DNA of 64,000 bases from the NCBI GenBank assembly GCA_034509735.1, contig JACGWO010000006.1, forward strand, positions 13,580,645 to 13,644,644, written 5' to 3'. The notes below the pieces were generated by a model, which was not told the DNA's origin, ran no database searches, and saw only the letters and a list, made by a program, of their open reading frames with translations. Both the position numbers and the translations under genes were made by a program. Positions 33,489 to 45,367 of this stretch are shown piece after piece; the first letter of the stretch is position 1; each line of letters begins with the position of its first letter. This DNA comes from Sesamum alatum (taxonomy: Eukaryota; Streptophyta; Magnoliopsida; Lamiales; Pedaliaceae).

Positions 33489-34024
33489 ATGAATCGTTCG
33501 TCGAGTAATCAATCACAAAGCCGTTCCACCGGTCATTCATACACTAACTACGGGGACAACGATGAACCAGAAGTTGTCCGCATTTGTAAATGTGGTCACG
33601 ATCTAGTCGTCCGTACATCATGGACTAACTCAAACCCTGGCCGGCGTTTCCGAAGTTGTTCTGCAGATGCAGTACGTATTCGTTATGAGTTGGACCACAA
33701 TTCTAGAATGATCCCCCATTTCATTTGTATGTTTGATTGTTGTTAAAAAATATTCTATAATTTGAAAGGAAAATCAATGTGGTGTGTTTCGAGTGGATTG
33801 ATCCACCAATGTGCCGGAGGTCAATTGAAGTTATACCTGGACTGTTGAAGAGGTTGAATAGCCAGGAAAAACAATTGAAGGACTACGGGCAAAAGCTGCG
33901 TGGACTCGAGGCATCTTTGGACGATATTATGCTTTATCGTCTTGGCGGGATTGTTGGATGTGTTTATAATACTAGTACTCCTCATTCTCTATATTCGGGC
34001 AACGATCCTGTGCATGTAGTTTAA
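33489..34024 (+). CDS. GRF-type zinc-finger protein gene within the PIF element (two exons)
   Basis: Exon 1 (ATG at about 33489) encodes a Ser/Asn/Gln-rich start, then ICKCGHDLVVRTSWTNSNPGRRFRSC. This is the first part of a GRF zinc finger (C-x-C, T..NPGR.F..C). A donor GTACGT at 33672 and an acceptor AG at about 33768 define a short intron. Exon 2 carries the end of the finger (FEWIDPPMC) and a predicted coiled coil (LLKRLNSQEKQLKDYGQKL), ending at TAA or TAG near 34024. With this splice pair the frame appears off by one base near 33787, so it may be mutated or use another site. GRF fingers bind single-stranded nucleic acid in known proteins. Its role here is unknown. Confidence 0.65.
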
Positions 34025-34594
34025 GAAAGTATGTAAATTTTTTTGTTGGTCTAATGTATGTTTTTGTATGTATTTTGTGTACGTGATGAAACTAGTACGC
34101 ATTACATATGCAATTAGTGGACATTTGCAATTTTAATATTCCATGCAATATTATCGGGTAATTACGTACATATTGTCTATTTTCTCTTGCTTAAGCCTAT
34201 CTACGCATTTCATTATTAGATTTAATTGGACTCCGTACACATAATAGTCAAATTTATGAAGAACAAATTTTAAAAGCCCGGGACAATTCAACCGCGTAGA
34301 ATTTTATTATTACATGAAATAATACTCACGTCCTTCAAATTAGGTTGTGAATACTTGTGTCTCATTCAAAAGTCTACACAAATCTACAAATGGGATATAA
34401 TTAAATTTGTTAAAAAAGGTAGATACATTTACTACACATTGTAATAGGAGTAGGTGGAGGTTTTTCTATATAAACCCCCATTCTCCTATTGCCAATTGTA
34501 TTCTTCCTCACTTCTTGCTCCCTACGTTCTACCTTCTTTTGGGTGTACCCAACTTTCAAAGCAATCATCTTACAAATACCTCAAGTTTCCTGCA

Positions 34595-35543
34595 ATGGCC
34601 GGAGATGGTTTTTACTGGCAAAACAAAATGTTCTACTGTGAACATTGGACACCTGAGATCGAAGACACCTTCATCCAGTCTCTACTCGCTCATCACCGCA
34701 AGGGGACATTTCACCACGAGCGAACTAACTGTCATGCTGTTCTTTGTGCATTGTTTGACATAAATGCTCGCTATGGAGCAACACTGTCTTACTCTTACTG
34801 TCAACGCCGTTTAGCTAAGCTGAAAATCCGGCATCATGTTTTCTCTTGGGTTACTAGTCTAGTAGCGGTGGAATGGGATCCAAAAAAGAACATTATCTCG
34901 GCGGATACTTATGTATGGGAGCAAATTGCAAAGGTGTGACGGTTTTACATTATTTTCATAATTTATGATTTCGGTATTGCATGGAAAATACGTGCAATGT
35001 CATGGCAACAAAAAATTTACATACGTATTCATATTATTGGTCGTCTTTTCCATTTTTTAGGCTAAATCAATTGCTAAGTGCTACGTGAAGGCACCCGAGC
35101 CACAATGGAGCGTTTTATGGATTTTGTTTGGGGAGTGGATTGGCGATGACTCAGACGAAGACGAATCCGTCTACTTCGATCGTGCGGGCACTTGCTTGGA
35201 TGACGAGTGGGTCACTAATAAAGCACCACCGGCCGATGACTCGTACGGTGACTCCTCCTTTGGCAACGATCACGATGTGGAACGGGAAGAACCATCTTGG
35301 TGGGCCTTTGTCCAGGAATATTATGCTTCCGATTCAGGGACCGGAAGTGTGAACACCCACACAAGGACCATTCGCCGTCCGGCCACAAGTGGTTTCGCTA
35401 CTCCTCTACCGCAAAGTCCGATCAAAGACGTGAATACCCCAAGCTCCGTGGCGTCGAATGACCCTGACATTGAGGATAATTCACCTTCTCTGTACATTCC
35501 TAAGTACTTACGCCGCCGTCAGCCGAAGAAGCCAAAGTTCTAG
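34595..35543 (+). CDS. Myb/SANT-like protein 1 within the PIF element (two exons)
   Basis: Exon 1 (34595-34933, 113 codons) starts MAGDGFYWQN. It contains a Myb/SANT-like helix pattern: HWTPEIEDTFIQSL, CHAVLCALFDINARYG, RRLAKLKIRHHVF, VEWDPKKNIISAD and VWEQIAK. The donor is GTGTGA at 34934 and the acceptor AG at 35059-35060, phase 0. Exon 2 (35061-35543) begins AKSIAKCYVKAPEPQWSVLW and continues with acidic and Pro/Ser-rich sequence, ending in a basic tail RRRQPKKPKF that could be a nuclear signal. The total is 273 residues with no internal stop. It resembles gene 2 (36896) in layout. It is probably DNA-binding; partners are unknown. Confidence 0.75.
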
Positions 35544-36895
35544 TACTATGGACATTGGTTGTCATGAAAATATCTATTTATGCATATGTATTCCATATCG
35601 AATTTGGTTATTCGTATCTTTTGAACTTGTGACGTTTTGGGTGTACCACATGGCCGTTTACATAGGATTTACAATGTAAAAGATGGCCTAAAATGATGCT
35701 AAATCTCTATGGATGTGAGCACGGCCAGATGTTATATAACCTTGTAATTTTGCAATTTTTTGAACTAATGAATCGGCATTATTAGCGCATATACATTTTG
35801 CAGCTGTTTTTAGTATAACAAAATATATTTCTTGGGTCGCTTAGATTTCAAATTAAAATTTCCGACCATGGCTATATAGTACTGAAAATCGTATGTAGGA
35901 GCATTTACTTGTAATTTTGCAATTTTACATATTTGTAATATTCTTCAATACCAATCACAACTTTTAACATATTTCTCCTTATTTTATCTCGAAAATAAAT
36001 TTAATATCTCTTACGATTGACATTTAATTCGAGTTTTTTTTAATCATTTTTTAGGACACGCTTTAGGATACAAATTTATTTATGACACGAATTTTTTTTA
36101 TAATTTTTTATCTCTCATATCTCTTATACTTTTCTAGGTTAATCTCTGTTAAAATTTTATTTTTATAAATTTTTTCCTCTTATATCCCTTCTAATTTTAT
36201 GATAATATCTCCTACAATTAAATAATACACGAATTATTTTAGAATTTAATATCTACAATTAAATTTTATGACATAATTTTTTAATTGAGAATTTTTTTAA
36301 TTATTCGAAAACGATTAGATATTGTGTTGCAACATACATGTACAAAAATTTAGTATCATTTCATTAACAATTCACATATTTACGCGAGATGTCAAAGTGG
36401 ATATCAAGGTGAGGATTCATACACAAAAAAAAAAAAATTACAAGTAAGGATTAACAAAACAAAAACCACCATAAAACAAAATGAGAATTGCATTTGAGGA
36501 TCAAACACATCTAGCAAGAAAAAAACAAAATGAGCATGTTCATAGTCAAGATACAAAACGTGAGGATATGGGCAAAAATTTCTTGAGAAGACATTGCTAT
36601 GATGTCTTCCATTGAATTGGAAGAAAACTTTTTGCATGGGGTAGGTAAATACACAATTAATATATCCAACCTCCCTCTAACTTATTTACTTTTGCAAGGT
36701 AGGATTAGATTTGATAGGAATTTTGATTGACATTGCATTGAGTTTTGTGTCCATTACTTGCATTCTTCACATTTGAATCCAACTATATATTCATCATCTC
36801 ATTCATGTCTTTGCTCATTGCACCTCATTTACTTAGCACTATAAATTTCCGGTCATATCTTCCACTCTAACCGAAACCCTAGCTCAAAAGTTCCC

Positions 36896-37695
36896 ATGGC
36901 TGCCAATGAACAGAACATTCTGGTTCCGGCACTCCCGGCACCTCCACTTCCGGCAGTTCCACCACCCCCTCCCCAGTGTCACTACTTCTACAACGCTAGA
37001 TGGACGAAGAGGCATGACAATGCCTTCGTTCAAGCGTTGTACTACCAAGCTATGAAAGGCCACCGCCAACTGTCACGTACTCCTAACATGCACTCGCTCA
37101 ACCATGCACGCCGCGTCGTAAACGCGTGCTTCAATTTTAATTTTAAGTATATAGTATTCAAAAGAAGGCTGGAGCGTCCCCGCTTGAGGTTCACAACTTT
37201 CAAGAGTATACTAGAGGCACCTGGGGTCGTCTGGGATCGCCACCGGAATATTGTCTTGTTTGAGGAGGATCGGTGGAATGAACTGGTGGAGGTATGTTTT
37301 TACATTTTGGTTTCAACGTTCAATATGCTTCATTCCTTGGTGAAGATATCTAACTGTTTTTTTTTTCATAGGGCAACGCATTTGTGAATGCTTACCGTTT
37401 CTCGGGGGAGCCGGACTGGAATGAGCTATCGGCAATATTCTCGACTGATGAACCCGAAGAAGGCCCCAATGATCCCGTAGACATATCAAGTGACGAGGCG
37501 GAGTCGGGTGGAGAGATTGCTGAAGGAACCGATGAGAGCACCATTTCCGACGAGTACTTGCCTTCAAGTCTACTCCTGGCACTTTCCCAACAGCCTCGTA
37601 CACTGACGAGCGTTTCTCAATTTCATCGAAATCAGCAAAAAGCTTTTTGCTTAACTCGCCTAATCTTTCGTTCGCAGAATCACAGAATTTGTTAA
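36896..37695 (+). CDS. Myb/SANT-like protein 2 within the PIF element (two exons)
   Basis: Exon 1 (36896-37291, 132 codons) starts MAANEQN with a Pro-rich stretch (residues about 15-32). The Myb/SANT-like pattern follows: ARWTKRHDNAFVQALYYQ, then FKRRLERPRLRFTTF, VVWDRHRNIVLFEE and WNELVE. The donor is GTATGT at 37292 and the acceptor AG at 37370-37371, phase 0. Exon 2 (from 37372) begins GNAFVNAYRFSGEPDWNELSAIF, exactly the motif that follows the domain in this family, then an acidic tail. The original stop is lost: from about 37600 the sequence is the 3' end of the convergent gene on the other strand, so the frame closes at 37695 by chance. It is a paralogue of gene 1. Confidence 0.7.
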
Positions 37696-38558
37696 CAACA
37701 TATGTCAATCCATCGTCTTGAACGATCATCTTTGCCTTTCTTTTCTTTCCCGAACTGCCAATTTTTTTCTGACTAGCGGTAGAGTTAACGTTTACCTCTA
37801 CATTTCCTTGGGTTCCCCCACCAGTCACATTGTCATTCCCAGCATACCCAGTATTTGGGCACCACTCAGCTGTCGGGACATAACAGTCTTGCGTTTCGTC
37901 CTCAATCCCATCGTCAGCTAGATTGACAACAGGCGGTGGGTCATTTGTGTATTGGCCCACCACGATAACGTCGCCTACAGCACGATCCCGACCAAATATC
38001 TCACGCCATGCATCGAAATAAGGCCAAGATTTATAACGCATTGTACGTGCACTTGGATCAACCTGTTCGGTGTAAGAGATGAGACAATGTATTGCATAAA
38101 TCGTAAATTAATATGCAATTGTAGAAAGGAGACGTTAACAGCATACTAATTACCTTGCAAAACTCATCCCATACATCTTGCGAGTCTACGGTAATCATGT
38201 TACGAGTATCATCCCAACCGAACCCACTCTTTGCCATCATAGCCGTAAGTGTGCCATAGTTTTTTTTCCAGACGTGTATCTTTGAGTTAATGTGTGGTTC
38301 GGCCCGTATATCCGTATTAGAAAATTGCTTCATCATAAGAGCCTCAAGTTGGTTCAAGTACCCGGACCTAAATTCATTCTCACATTTCCAACCAGTCGTA
38401 ACAATCGAACGCAAGGCGTTTACAAGTACCTGCTCTTCGCGTTGTGACCATGACCGACGAGTACTTGCCTTCTCAGCCTTTGCTCGGAAACCACGAGGTT
38501 TGCTGCTGCCTTCTTCGTCAACAAGCGTTATCTGTTTATAACAAAGAGATATGTACAC
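37560..38558 (-). CDS. PIF/Harbinger Myb/SANT-like partner protein (two exons seen)
   Basis: Exon A (38558 to 38154) contains RSWSQREEQVLVNALRSIV, CENEFRSGYLNQLEALMM, HINSKIHVWKKNYGTL and GFGWDDTRNMITVDS. This is the Myb/SANT-like domain found in the accessory protein of plant PIF elements, which helps the transposase enter the nucleus and bind the ends. The donor GTAATT is at 38153 and the acceptor CAG ends at 38063. Exon B (from 38062) continues ARTMRYKSWPYFDAWREIFG, then a basic KKRKAKM stretch and a helical C-terminal part to about 37560. The true start may lie in an upstream exon, because the open frame runs past 38541 without a clear ATG context. The stop lies in the overlap with Myb gene 2. 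Confidence 0.75.
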
Positions 38559-38810
38559 TGTCTAAAATTCGATCCACATACAAAAACATAAGAGTAATCG
38601 TACGACAAACATTTGTCAAAACTTGATACGGAATCAATAATAGATGATTAAAACAACCATCAAAGATAGTTCAACATAACATCCATTAACACATTATAAC
38701 ATATCAATTACAGACTCCGAAAGGAATACACATAACCGCATAGCTCAAGCAATGTTTCATCAATTATAAGGTAACTGGATGGACGTCCCGCTTCAATTAA
38801 AAGAATCCGT

Positions 38811-40279
38811 TCAGTGGCGGGTCACCCACTCATTCCACATGGTGTCAGCCAACCCATCACGCCAAGCGTTCCAAGCGGGTGACGCTTCCATTGTAGGACC
38901 ACTTTCAAAATGTTGGTCAGAACTCAATTCACTGTCATTCACAAGCTCGGGTTCCACTGGGTCATCAGGCATCTCCATTCGTAAAAAGTTATGTAATAAA
39001 CAACACGCAACAATGATACTGTTCTGCACTCGGATTGGATAGAAAGAATGGCTATGCAGTATACCCCACCGTGCCTTTAACAACCCAAACGTACGCTCGA
39101 TGATATTCCTAGCAGTTGCATGACGGAGATTAAACAATTCACGTGCATTTTGTGGTCCTCCCGCCCCCCTATCCCACTCTTTCAGGTGATATCTGATTCC
39201 CCTATACGGCGTTAGGAACCCTTCTACGTTGCTGTAACCATTGTCGCAGAGGTAGTAAGTTCCTATACGAAAAATGAAAGTACGCATCGTTACAAAGGTA
39301 TCCCAAAAAAAGCTAAATAATGGAAACGCACATGATGTGAACTTTATGAAGATGTATTATACAAGGCTACTATGTAAGAAGGATATACCAGTAGGAATCT
39401 GGAGTCCGGTCGTCCGATCGTCCGATGTAGAGCATCTCGCAGTACACGTCCATCTGCCGTGCTACCCTCCCAACCGCTCAAAACGTAAGTGAAAATCCCG
39501 TCTATATTGCAGACACCAAGAACATTAACTGATACTTGACCCTTTCGATTACGATACCGTCCCTTGTCAATATTTGGGACGCGTACTGCAATATGCGTCT
39601 TGTCCAAGGCGCCTATGCATCCCTTGTCATATATGGAAAGGAACAATTTAGTAAGTTTTGTTGTCAACAGTAATGTGTACGTAAAAATAAATAATGAAAT
39701 TTATTTTGAAGATACTTTAACGTTGTTAAATACCTTAAACCAACGCCAACGTTGTTCTGGGTGATCCTCCGTTACGGGTTGAGGACGTGCCAACAAAATG
39801 GGACTCAAACGCAAAACGGCGTTCAACACGGAGTGAAAATGTTTACAAACAGTTCTACCACTACGGATGAAGTCATGCTTGACAATGCAATTTTTTTTGT
39901 TGTGTGCAATCACACTGAGAAACATTGCAACTTGTTCAACCAGAGGTACGTGAACTGTTTCTTTCAACCCACCAGAAATTTCTAACAGTTCACATAGACG
40001 ACCAAACGCATTCCTTGTCATACGTAGATTATCCAAACATTTGATATCACTATACTCGATTATCTGTCTAAGATGCTTCAACTGATCTGGAATTCTATGG
40101 GTCAAATGATATCTACGTGTACCGAACAAAGGACCCAATCGACGCCTTCTTTCCCGACGGCGAGAAACAGAACAAAACAAGTACAAGGCAAATACAAGTT
40201 CAACGACAACTACATGTATAGCGTAGAAAATCTTTAATCTTTCAGCCCTATTCATCCTACAAACATACGGAGAAGACAA
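38811..40279 (-). CDS. PIF/Harbinger DDE transposase (three exons, probably frameshifted)
   Basis: Exon 1 is 40279-39734 (182 codons; donor GTATTT), exon 2 39622-39389 and exon 3 39262-38811, about 411 residues in all. Exon 1 holds the helix-turn-helix-like part (RMTRNAFGRLCELL, MFLSVIAHNKKN). Exon 2 opens GCIGALDKTHIAV with the first Asp; the family usually has D-G-T, here D-K-T. Exon 3 has YYLCDNGYSNVEGFLTPYRG (second Asp) and ERTFGLLKARWGIL (Glu). So the DDE triad is present. Near 39400-39412 the reading frame is displaced by a small indel next to a short CGGAC repeat, which probably inactivates it. The enzyme would cut the element out and insert it at TAA/TTA sites. Confidence 0.85.
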
Positions 40280-41375
40280 AATATGTGGGTCCGTATGTTA
40301 ATTTCAAACAAACAGAGAGGGACGAATGCAATAGAACCAAATAATTTATTTTGTACAACTAAAAATAGTATACACTTTTAAATGTCATAACAACAAACAA
40401 AAGCAATGAAGGGTAAGTATATATATTTTAAGTAGGTAGCAACTAAAACGTAATAAAAGCACCAAAAAATGAGATCCCGCAAAATTATCCACTATCACAC
40501 AAATAGGAATCAACCGGATCAACAGGGTCACTTATATTATATTAACGACTACAAGAATGGATTAAAATGTAGAGAAATTCCAGAACGAGCTAAATTCTGG
40601 AGGAATGGGAAGATTCTTAGATATGCAATTTCCGGGAATGCGAGAACAGAAATGTTGCACTTTCAGTTTTGCAGTCGGAAATGGTACCTTAACCGGATTG
40701 GTGAAATGTGTGAATCTTAGCTTCCCTCCTCCTAAAACACCCACACCCGAGGCATGAAATCAACCTGCCGTTGCACATACCGAGTGCATAAGAACAATGA
40801 GTGATAGAGGACAAACACCTTGAAGCCCTTGACGACGACACTTAACACCGACGTAATGGCGTCGAAATTGTTAAACAGAACACCATAAAAATTTTCGAAA
40901 ACAAACGGGTACCTTCCAACTCCGACGACGCAGGAAATCGGTTTCACCAATTTTTTAGAGTAAAGTTGTATGAGAATAGGGATGCGGCCAAGAACTTGAA
41001 GGAGGAAACAAAGAATGAAGAATGAACTTCAATAATGGAGGAGGAAGGCAGATTTTTTGGTCAAAAACCTGCCGCATATCTTGTCCAATCAATAGGGGGT
41101 TGCTTTGTAAATAATGTGAAAATTGTTGGCAGTATAGGTATATTTTTATTAAAGTTGAGGTCAGAATGGGATTTCAAAAAATTATCCAGACACATGTGCA
41201 ATTCGGATTACTTAATTTGGGGTTGGGGGGGGGGGGGTTGATTCCAATCAGCCAACAAACCTGTATTTTCACGGGCTTGCATGATTATATTCGGGCCATG
41301 CAAAAATGAAGTAAACAACGAAAAAGGCAGGATTAGGGACTTAATCCTGTATTTTCACGCCAAGTAAAGATGCCC

Positions 41376-42385
41376 TAAATATAACTTATGCTCAGACAAC
41401 TCAAATCAAAATAATGAAAGGCACTCATTGTGCCCCCTACATACTAAGCTTTAGGCATATGCACCCATGTACCTCCATGATGAATTTTAAAGGTAACAAC
41501 AAATTCATGGTCATCTAGACAGAAAAAAAAAGTACATATAAATATGATGTGTACAGTAAAGTATGGACAAATATAAAAAACCAAACTAGACAAGAAACAA
41601 CAATATAAATACATATCCAAACCAGATAAAAAGAAACAGAGCATATATGCATCCCACTAAAAAAATACAAGGGGACCACATATTAATAAACAATATTCTC
41701 TCATGCTTGACCCACACTAAAATATAAATACATATCCACACAAATCACAACAACAACACTTGAGAAAACTAAAAACAGAACAAAAGTTTCCCTAGAAAAT
41801 CGAGAGCAAGCACTACAAAAATCAAGTGCACATTCAGACCAAATCCGGCCATTATTATACAATAAAAGTACACTCATTATCCTCAAAAGAGAAAACATAT
41901 AAAGCCCTAAAAAATCAAACCTAGAAATTAGAAATCAACACTTACCGTAGTTAGGGTTCCCAACTCGATTAGGTGGTCGGGACGCAAGGACATCCTCGCA
42001 AATCAATTTGAAGCTCTATCTCAATTTATGTTCTTGTGTTTTTCTCAAAATCGCACACAGCTATCGAACTTGAGCTCTTGTGTTTTTTCAAGTAAAGGCA
42101 CGGACGGATTTTTCGGGTTCTAAGGGGTGGAATGAGTAGATAATTTAGGGCTGGAATGTAATCAAAACACACGTGAGTATCACGTGTGAAATTTTCCCTC
42201 CAATGTTAACAACAACTTAACGGTGCTCTCTTTCCTCCGTTAAAATTTATCGGAAAATGACATTTGGGATTAAGTGGAAAACGTTTTGACAACAAATGGG
42301 ATCAAATTGGAAATCGCGTAAACCATGGCACTAAAACAAAAATATTCATTTTTTTATGGGATGAAAAAGGTAATTTAGTTTTATT
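41376..42385 (-). other. Probable 5' region of the MULE, ending in a repeat block
   Basis: No coding region is supported. 41900-42130 reads like an untranslated leader of a - strand gene. 42205-42380 is the block shared with 24766-24925. It ends about 240 bp before the start codon of the SDR gene. Confidence 0.4.
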
Positions 42386-42627
42386 TCTAAAAAGAAATTT
42401 AAATTCCCTTATAAACCATGTGGCGTGAAATTTGGATCCAAGCACATCGACCCACATGCGGTCATCTCAGTCCACGCGACATGTTGCATGTGGCCTAAAC
42501 TATCTCATCACCATAGTGTAATTTACGAGTAGTGAAAACGACGAGCACAATTCATAGTAGACGATAACTGAACACATTACGTTGCAGAAGAGTGTGAGAA
42601 AAAGGGCCTTAAAGCAGATTCTGTGGC
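42386..42627 (+). promoter_or_regulatory. Putative SDR gene promoter and 5' leader
   Basis: Only about 240 bp separate the repeat block from the ATG. A weak TATA-like TTATAAA occurs at about 42410. No other element can be named with confidence. The close transposon end may supply or disturb regulatory sequence. Confidence 0.35.
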
Positions 42628-45367
42628 ATGGCATCAACAACTCCCACCGACGCTTCTCTTCCACTTCCCACCCAAAGGTAATCATGAAAAAGTTCAGCCT
42701 TTTCAGCTTCTTGCTTGTTTCTTCACGTTTTACTAAGCATTTAAATGAGTATTTGCTTGAAATCTTGAATAGTTTCTTTGAAGCTAAGTAGGAACAACAC
42801 CTGTTGATTTTCATCCTGATTGTTTTAGTTGAGTTTTAAGCTATTTCGTGTTGACTTAGGTGGAAGCCCGACTATTAACCTATAGAAATTGAAGAAGGGT
42901 AAAAATTCTGAATTTCATTTGATTTTACTGATGAAATTTGAAGATATACCTAAATAAGCCGAGATGGCTGTCCAATTCAGCCCTTTTTGACTTATTTCTG
43001 TGTTGACCTGAGAATCATATAGCTTGAGTTCTTTCAAGTATATCTTTTGCAGACTGGTCATTTCTGTGTTTATCTCCATCCACTGTTGTATCTGTTTGAT
43101 GGTTGCTACTTTTAGGTACTCTGTGTAGTGGGCTTTTGTGTTTCTGGTAGTGGAAGGTTCAGATCAAGGCTTAGGTTCACTGTCACCAATTAAAGAAAAC
43201 TATGCACAGATTTCTGTGGAAAGACTTAAGAGTAAAGTAACCAACTTAGGGAGCTATGTGTATAGTTAAACTATTAGCTTATAACTATCAATGAGGAGAG
43301 AGATCCGAGCAGATGTACGGCCTTTATTCCTTCCCTTTCTTGTATGGGATGCTGTGTTCTTGAAGGACTTGTTTGCGTCTGGGAGTCGATAACTTTGCCT
43401 GGTGAAGTGAACCTATTGAAGCCATTCGTATGAATGAATTACTAGTGTTATAAGTCCCTGGAGTGACTCTTGTTTGAGAGAGTTCCGAGTGTAAAACTAA
43501 GAAGGGATGACTTTTCCCTTTTTTTTTGTGTACAATGGCTTCAAAATCTTCGGAAGAAGAGCACGTCTTTGATCCTAAGCTTATTACCTGTTTAGTGACA
43601 GGGTAGCTGTTTTAACCAATCCAGTTTTTAAGTGCATCTCTGTGCAATGGTAGTACAAAATGACTTCTTTCTCCCTTCCCAGAAAGAAGGCTGAGGTAGA
43701 ACAACAAACCATAAAATGCTAGGCATCGGCTTTATCAGTTGGCTGGCTTTCCAATTGTAGGAATTTCCTAACAGCTGCACACTTTGATTTGGATCAATAG
43801 ATCAATTCATGATTGAGTCCTCCAACAGCTGAGTAGTTTTAGTTTCTAATACCAGAAAGTGCTGTTTATTCTGCATATGAAAAGATTCTGCTATATTCTT
43901 TTTGCTAACGAATGCAATTTGTGGAAATTGGTATCGAGTTCAGTGAAGCCTATCACCCACCATACATATACGTTGATAAACTTTTACTGTATGACTAAGG
44001 CAAAACGTTGTTAGTTATGTTCTAGTTTTTCTTATAGGATTCATATCCTCAGATGGTCAATGCATATCTTAATTTCTTGAGAGTTAAAGCATCGGCTTTC
44101 TTACCAATATTTTTCTGACTTTTTGTTGTCTGATTATCGTGAGGATAAGAGGAAGCAAATTCAAGATCTGCAGCTTTAGTCGTTTCATTTCTCTGCAGTT
44201 TTGGCAAGCATACAGCAGCTTTTATTCCATGATATAAAAATAGCTTGCTGATTGCATGTTTAGTTCAGAATTGATTTCCTTTAACCGTCACAACTTATGA
44301 TACAGCGTCTCTGGGAGTTAAGTTTATTAGATGCACAATTGTTAAGAAGCATTAAACAAAGAAGCAAAGGAAAAGCCAAAACCTCTAATGATGCATAAAG
44401 TAAAAATATGGTGTTGTTCACTACCCAAAAATGGTCATATTTTGCAGTTTTTAAGATGTCAAAATGCTTGTGTGGAGGGATTTGGAGAGGTAGAAGTCTT
44501 GTAGCTTTAACTCTATTGTAATTGATGAAATTTTACAGTATGTATTGGAATGAATTGTGTGGTTTCAGGTTATTAGGAAGAGTTGCTCTGGTAACGGGAG
44601 GTGCTGCTGGCATCGGAGAGAGCATCGTGCGTCTCTTGCACAAACACGGCGCAAAAGTTTGTATAGCTGACATTCAAGATGACCTGGGCCAGCGAGTTTG
44701 CGAAAGCCTTGGTGGTGGCCCGGATATTTCCTTTTGCCATTGTGATGTAACCAGCGAAAACGATGTCAAGAATGCAGTAGACTTCACTGTAGATAGGTTT
44801 GGTACCCTTGACATAATGGTGAACAACGCTGGGATGGCGGGCCCGCCTCGTCCAGACATCCGCAATGTAGAACTTTCATTATTCGAGCAGATCTTTGATG
44901 TCAATGTGAAAGGAGTTTTCATTGGTATGAAACATGCAGCTCGTATAATGATCCCTGCCAAAAAGGGCTCGATAATATCTCTTGCCAGCGTTGCGAGTGC
45001 CATAGGCGGCCTCGGCACGCACGCATACACGGGCTCCAAGCATGCGGTTGTAGGGCTAACGAAGAGCGTTGCAGCTGAGCTAGGAAAACATGGGATACGC
45101 GTGAACTGCGTGTCGCCTTATGCCATTGCAACGCCTATGGCTTTGGCCTACTTGCCTGAAGAGGAGAGAACTGAGGATGTGTTGACTGGCTTTCGTCGTT
45201 TCACCGAGGCTAATGCTAACCTGCAGGGCATCGAATTGACGGCAGAGGATGTCGCCAATGCCGTGCTCTTCTTGGCAAGCGACGAGGCAAGGTACATAAG
45301 CGGCGACAATCTCAGGGTCGATGGTGGCTTCACAACTTCAAACCACTCCCTCCGGGTATTCCGATGA
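42628..45367 (+). CDS. Short-chain dehydrogenase/reductase (SDR110C type), two exons
   Basis: Exon 1 is 42628-42677 (MASTTPTDASLPLPTQ plus two bases). The intron 42678-44568 has GT...AG ends and is 1891 bp. Exon 2 is 44569-45367. The joined protein has 282 residues, normal for classical SDRs. Visible motifs are the nucleotide-binding TGGAAGIG (26-33), Asp51 after the second strand (favours NAD over NADP), NNAG (102-105), and the catalytic set Asn129, Ser157, Tyr170 and Lys174 (YTGSK). The C-terminal GDNLRVDGG is conserved. The wording places it with the plant SDR110C group, which includes xanthoxin, secoisolariciresinol and monoterpenol dehydrogenases. The substrate cannot be read from sequence. 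No signal peptide is present, so it is probably cytosolic. The upstream in-frame ATG at 44522 lies in the intron. Confidence 0.95.

Larger units (their letters stand above)
32557..41375. mobile_element. PIF/Harbinger transposon of 8.8 kb carrying five genes
   Basis: Ends are GGCCATCTTTACTT (32557) and AAGTAAAGATGCCC (ending 41375), inverted copies with 13 of 14 matches. TAA duplications flank both ends (32554-32556 and 41376-41378), as expected for PIF/Harbinger. The right half carries, on the - strand, a DDE transposase (40279-38811) and a Myb/SANT-like protein (38558 to about 37560), the usual two genes. The left half carries, on the + strand, a GRF zinc-finger gene and two Myb/SANT-like genes. 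The element lies in the upstream part of a MULE. A poly-G run occurs at 41225-41238. Confidence 0.85.
27963..42385 (-). mobile_element. MULE (Mutator-like) element, split by a solo LTR and a PIF/Harbinger element
   Basis: Transposase pieces run right to left: N-terminus (32481-32005, then broken to about 31700), catalytic region (31692 to about 31090), SWIM zinc finger (30845-30603) and C-terminal zinc knuckle (28311-27963). A 2249-bp solo LTR (28317-30565) sits between the last two. The PIF element (32557-41375) lies upstream of the coding start. 41379-42385 would then be the MULE 5' part, ending in the repeat block 42205-42380 also seen at 24766-24925. The left terminus is not identified, so outer borders are inferred. 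Confidence 0.65.

Noticed and set aside
37313..37560. Continuation of the - strand SANT-like ORF to 37313
   Set aside because: Below about 37560 the sequence is the 3' exon of Myb gene 2 on the other strand, so the - strand frame there is only a shadow.
41226..41238. Poly-G run as a regulatory G-quadruplex
   Set aside because: A single G run of about 13 bases inside a transposon end is not enough to support a function; it may also be a sequencing slippage site.
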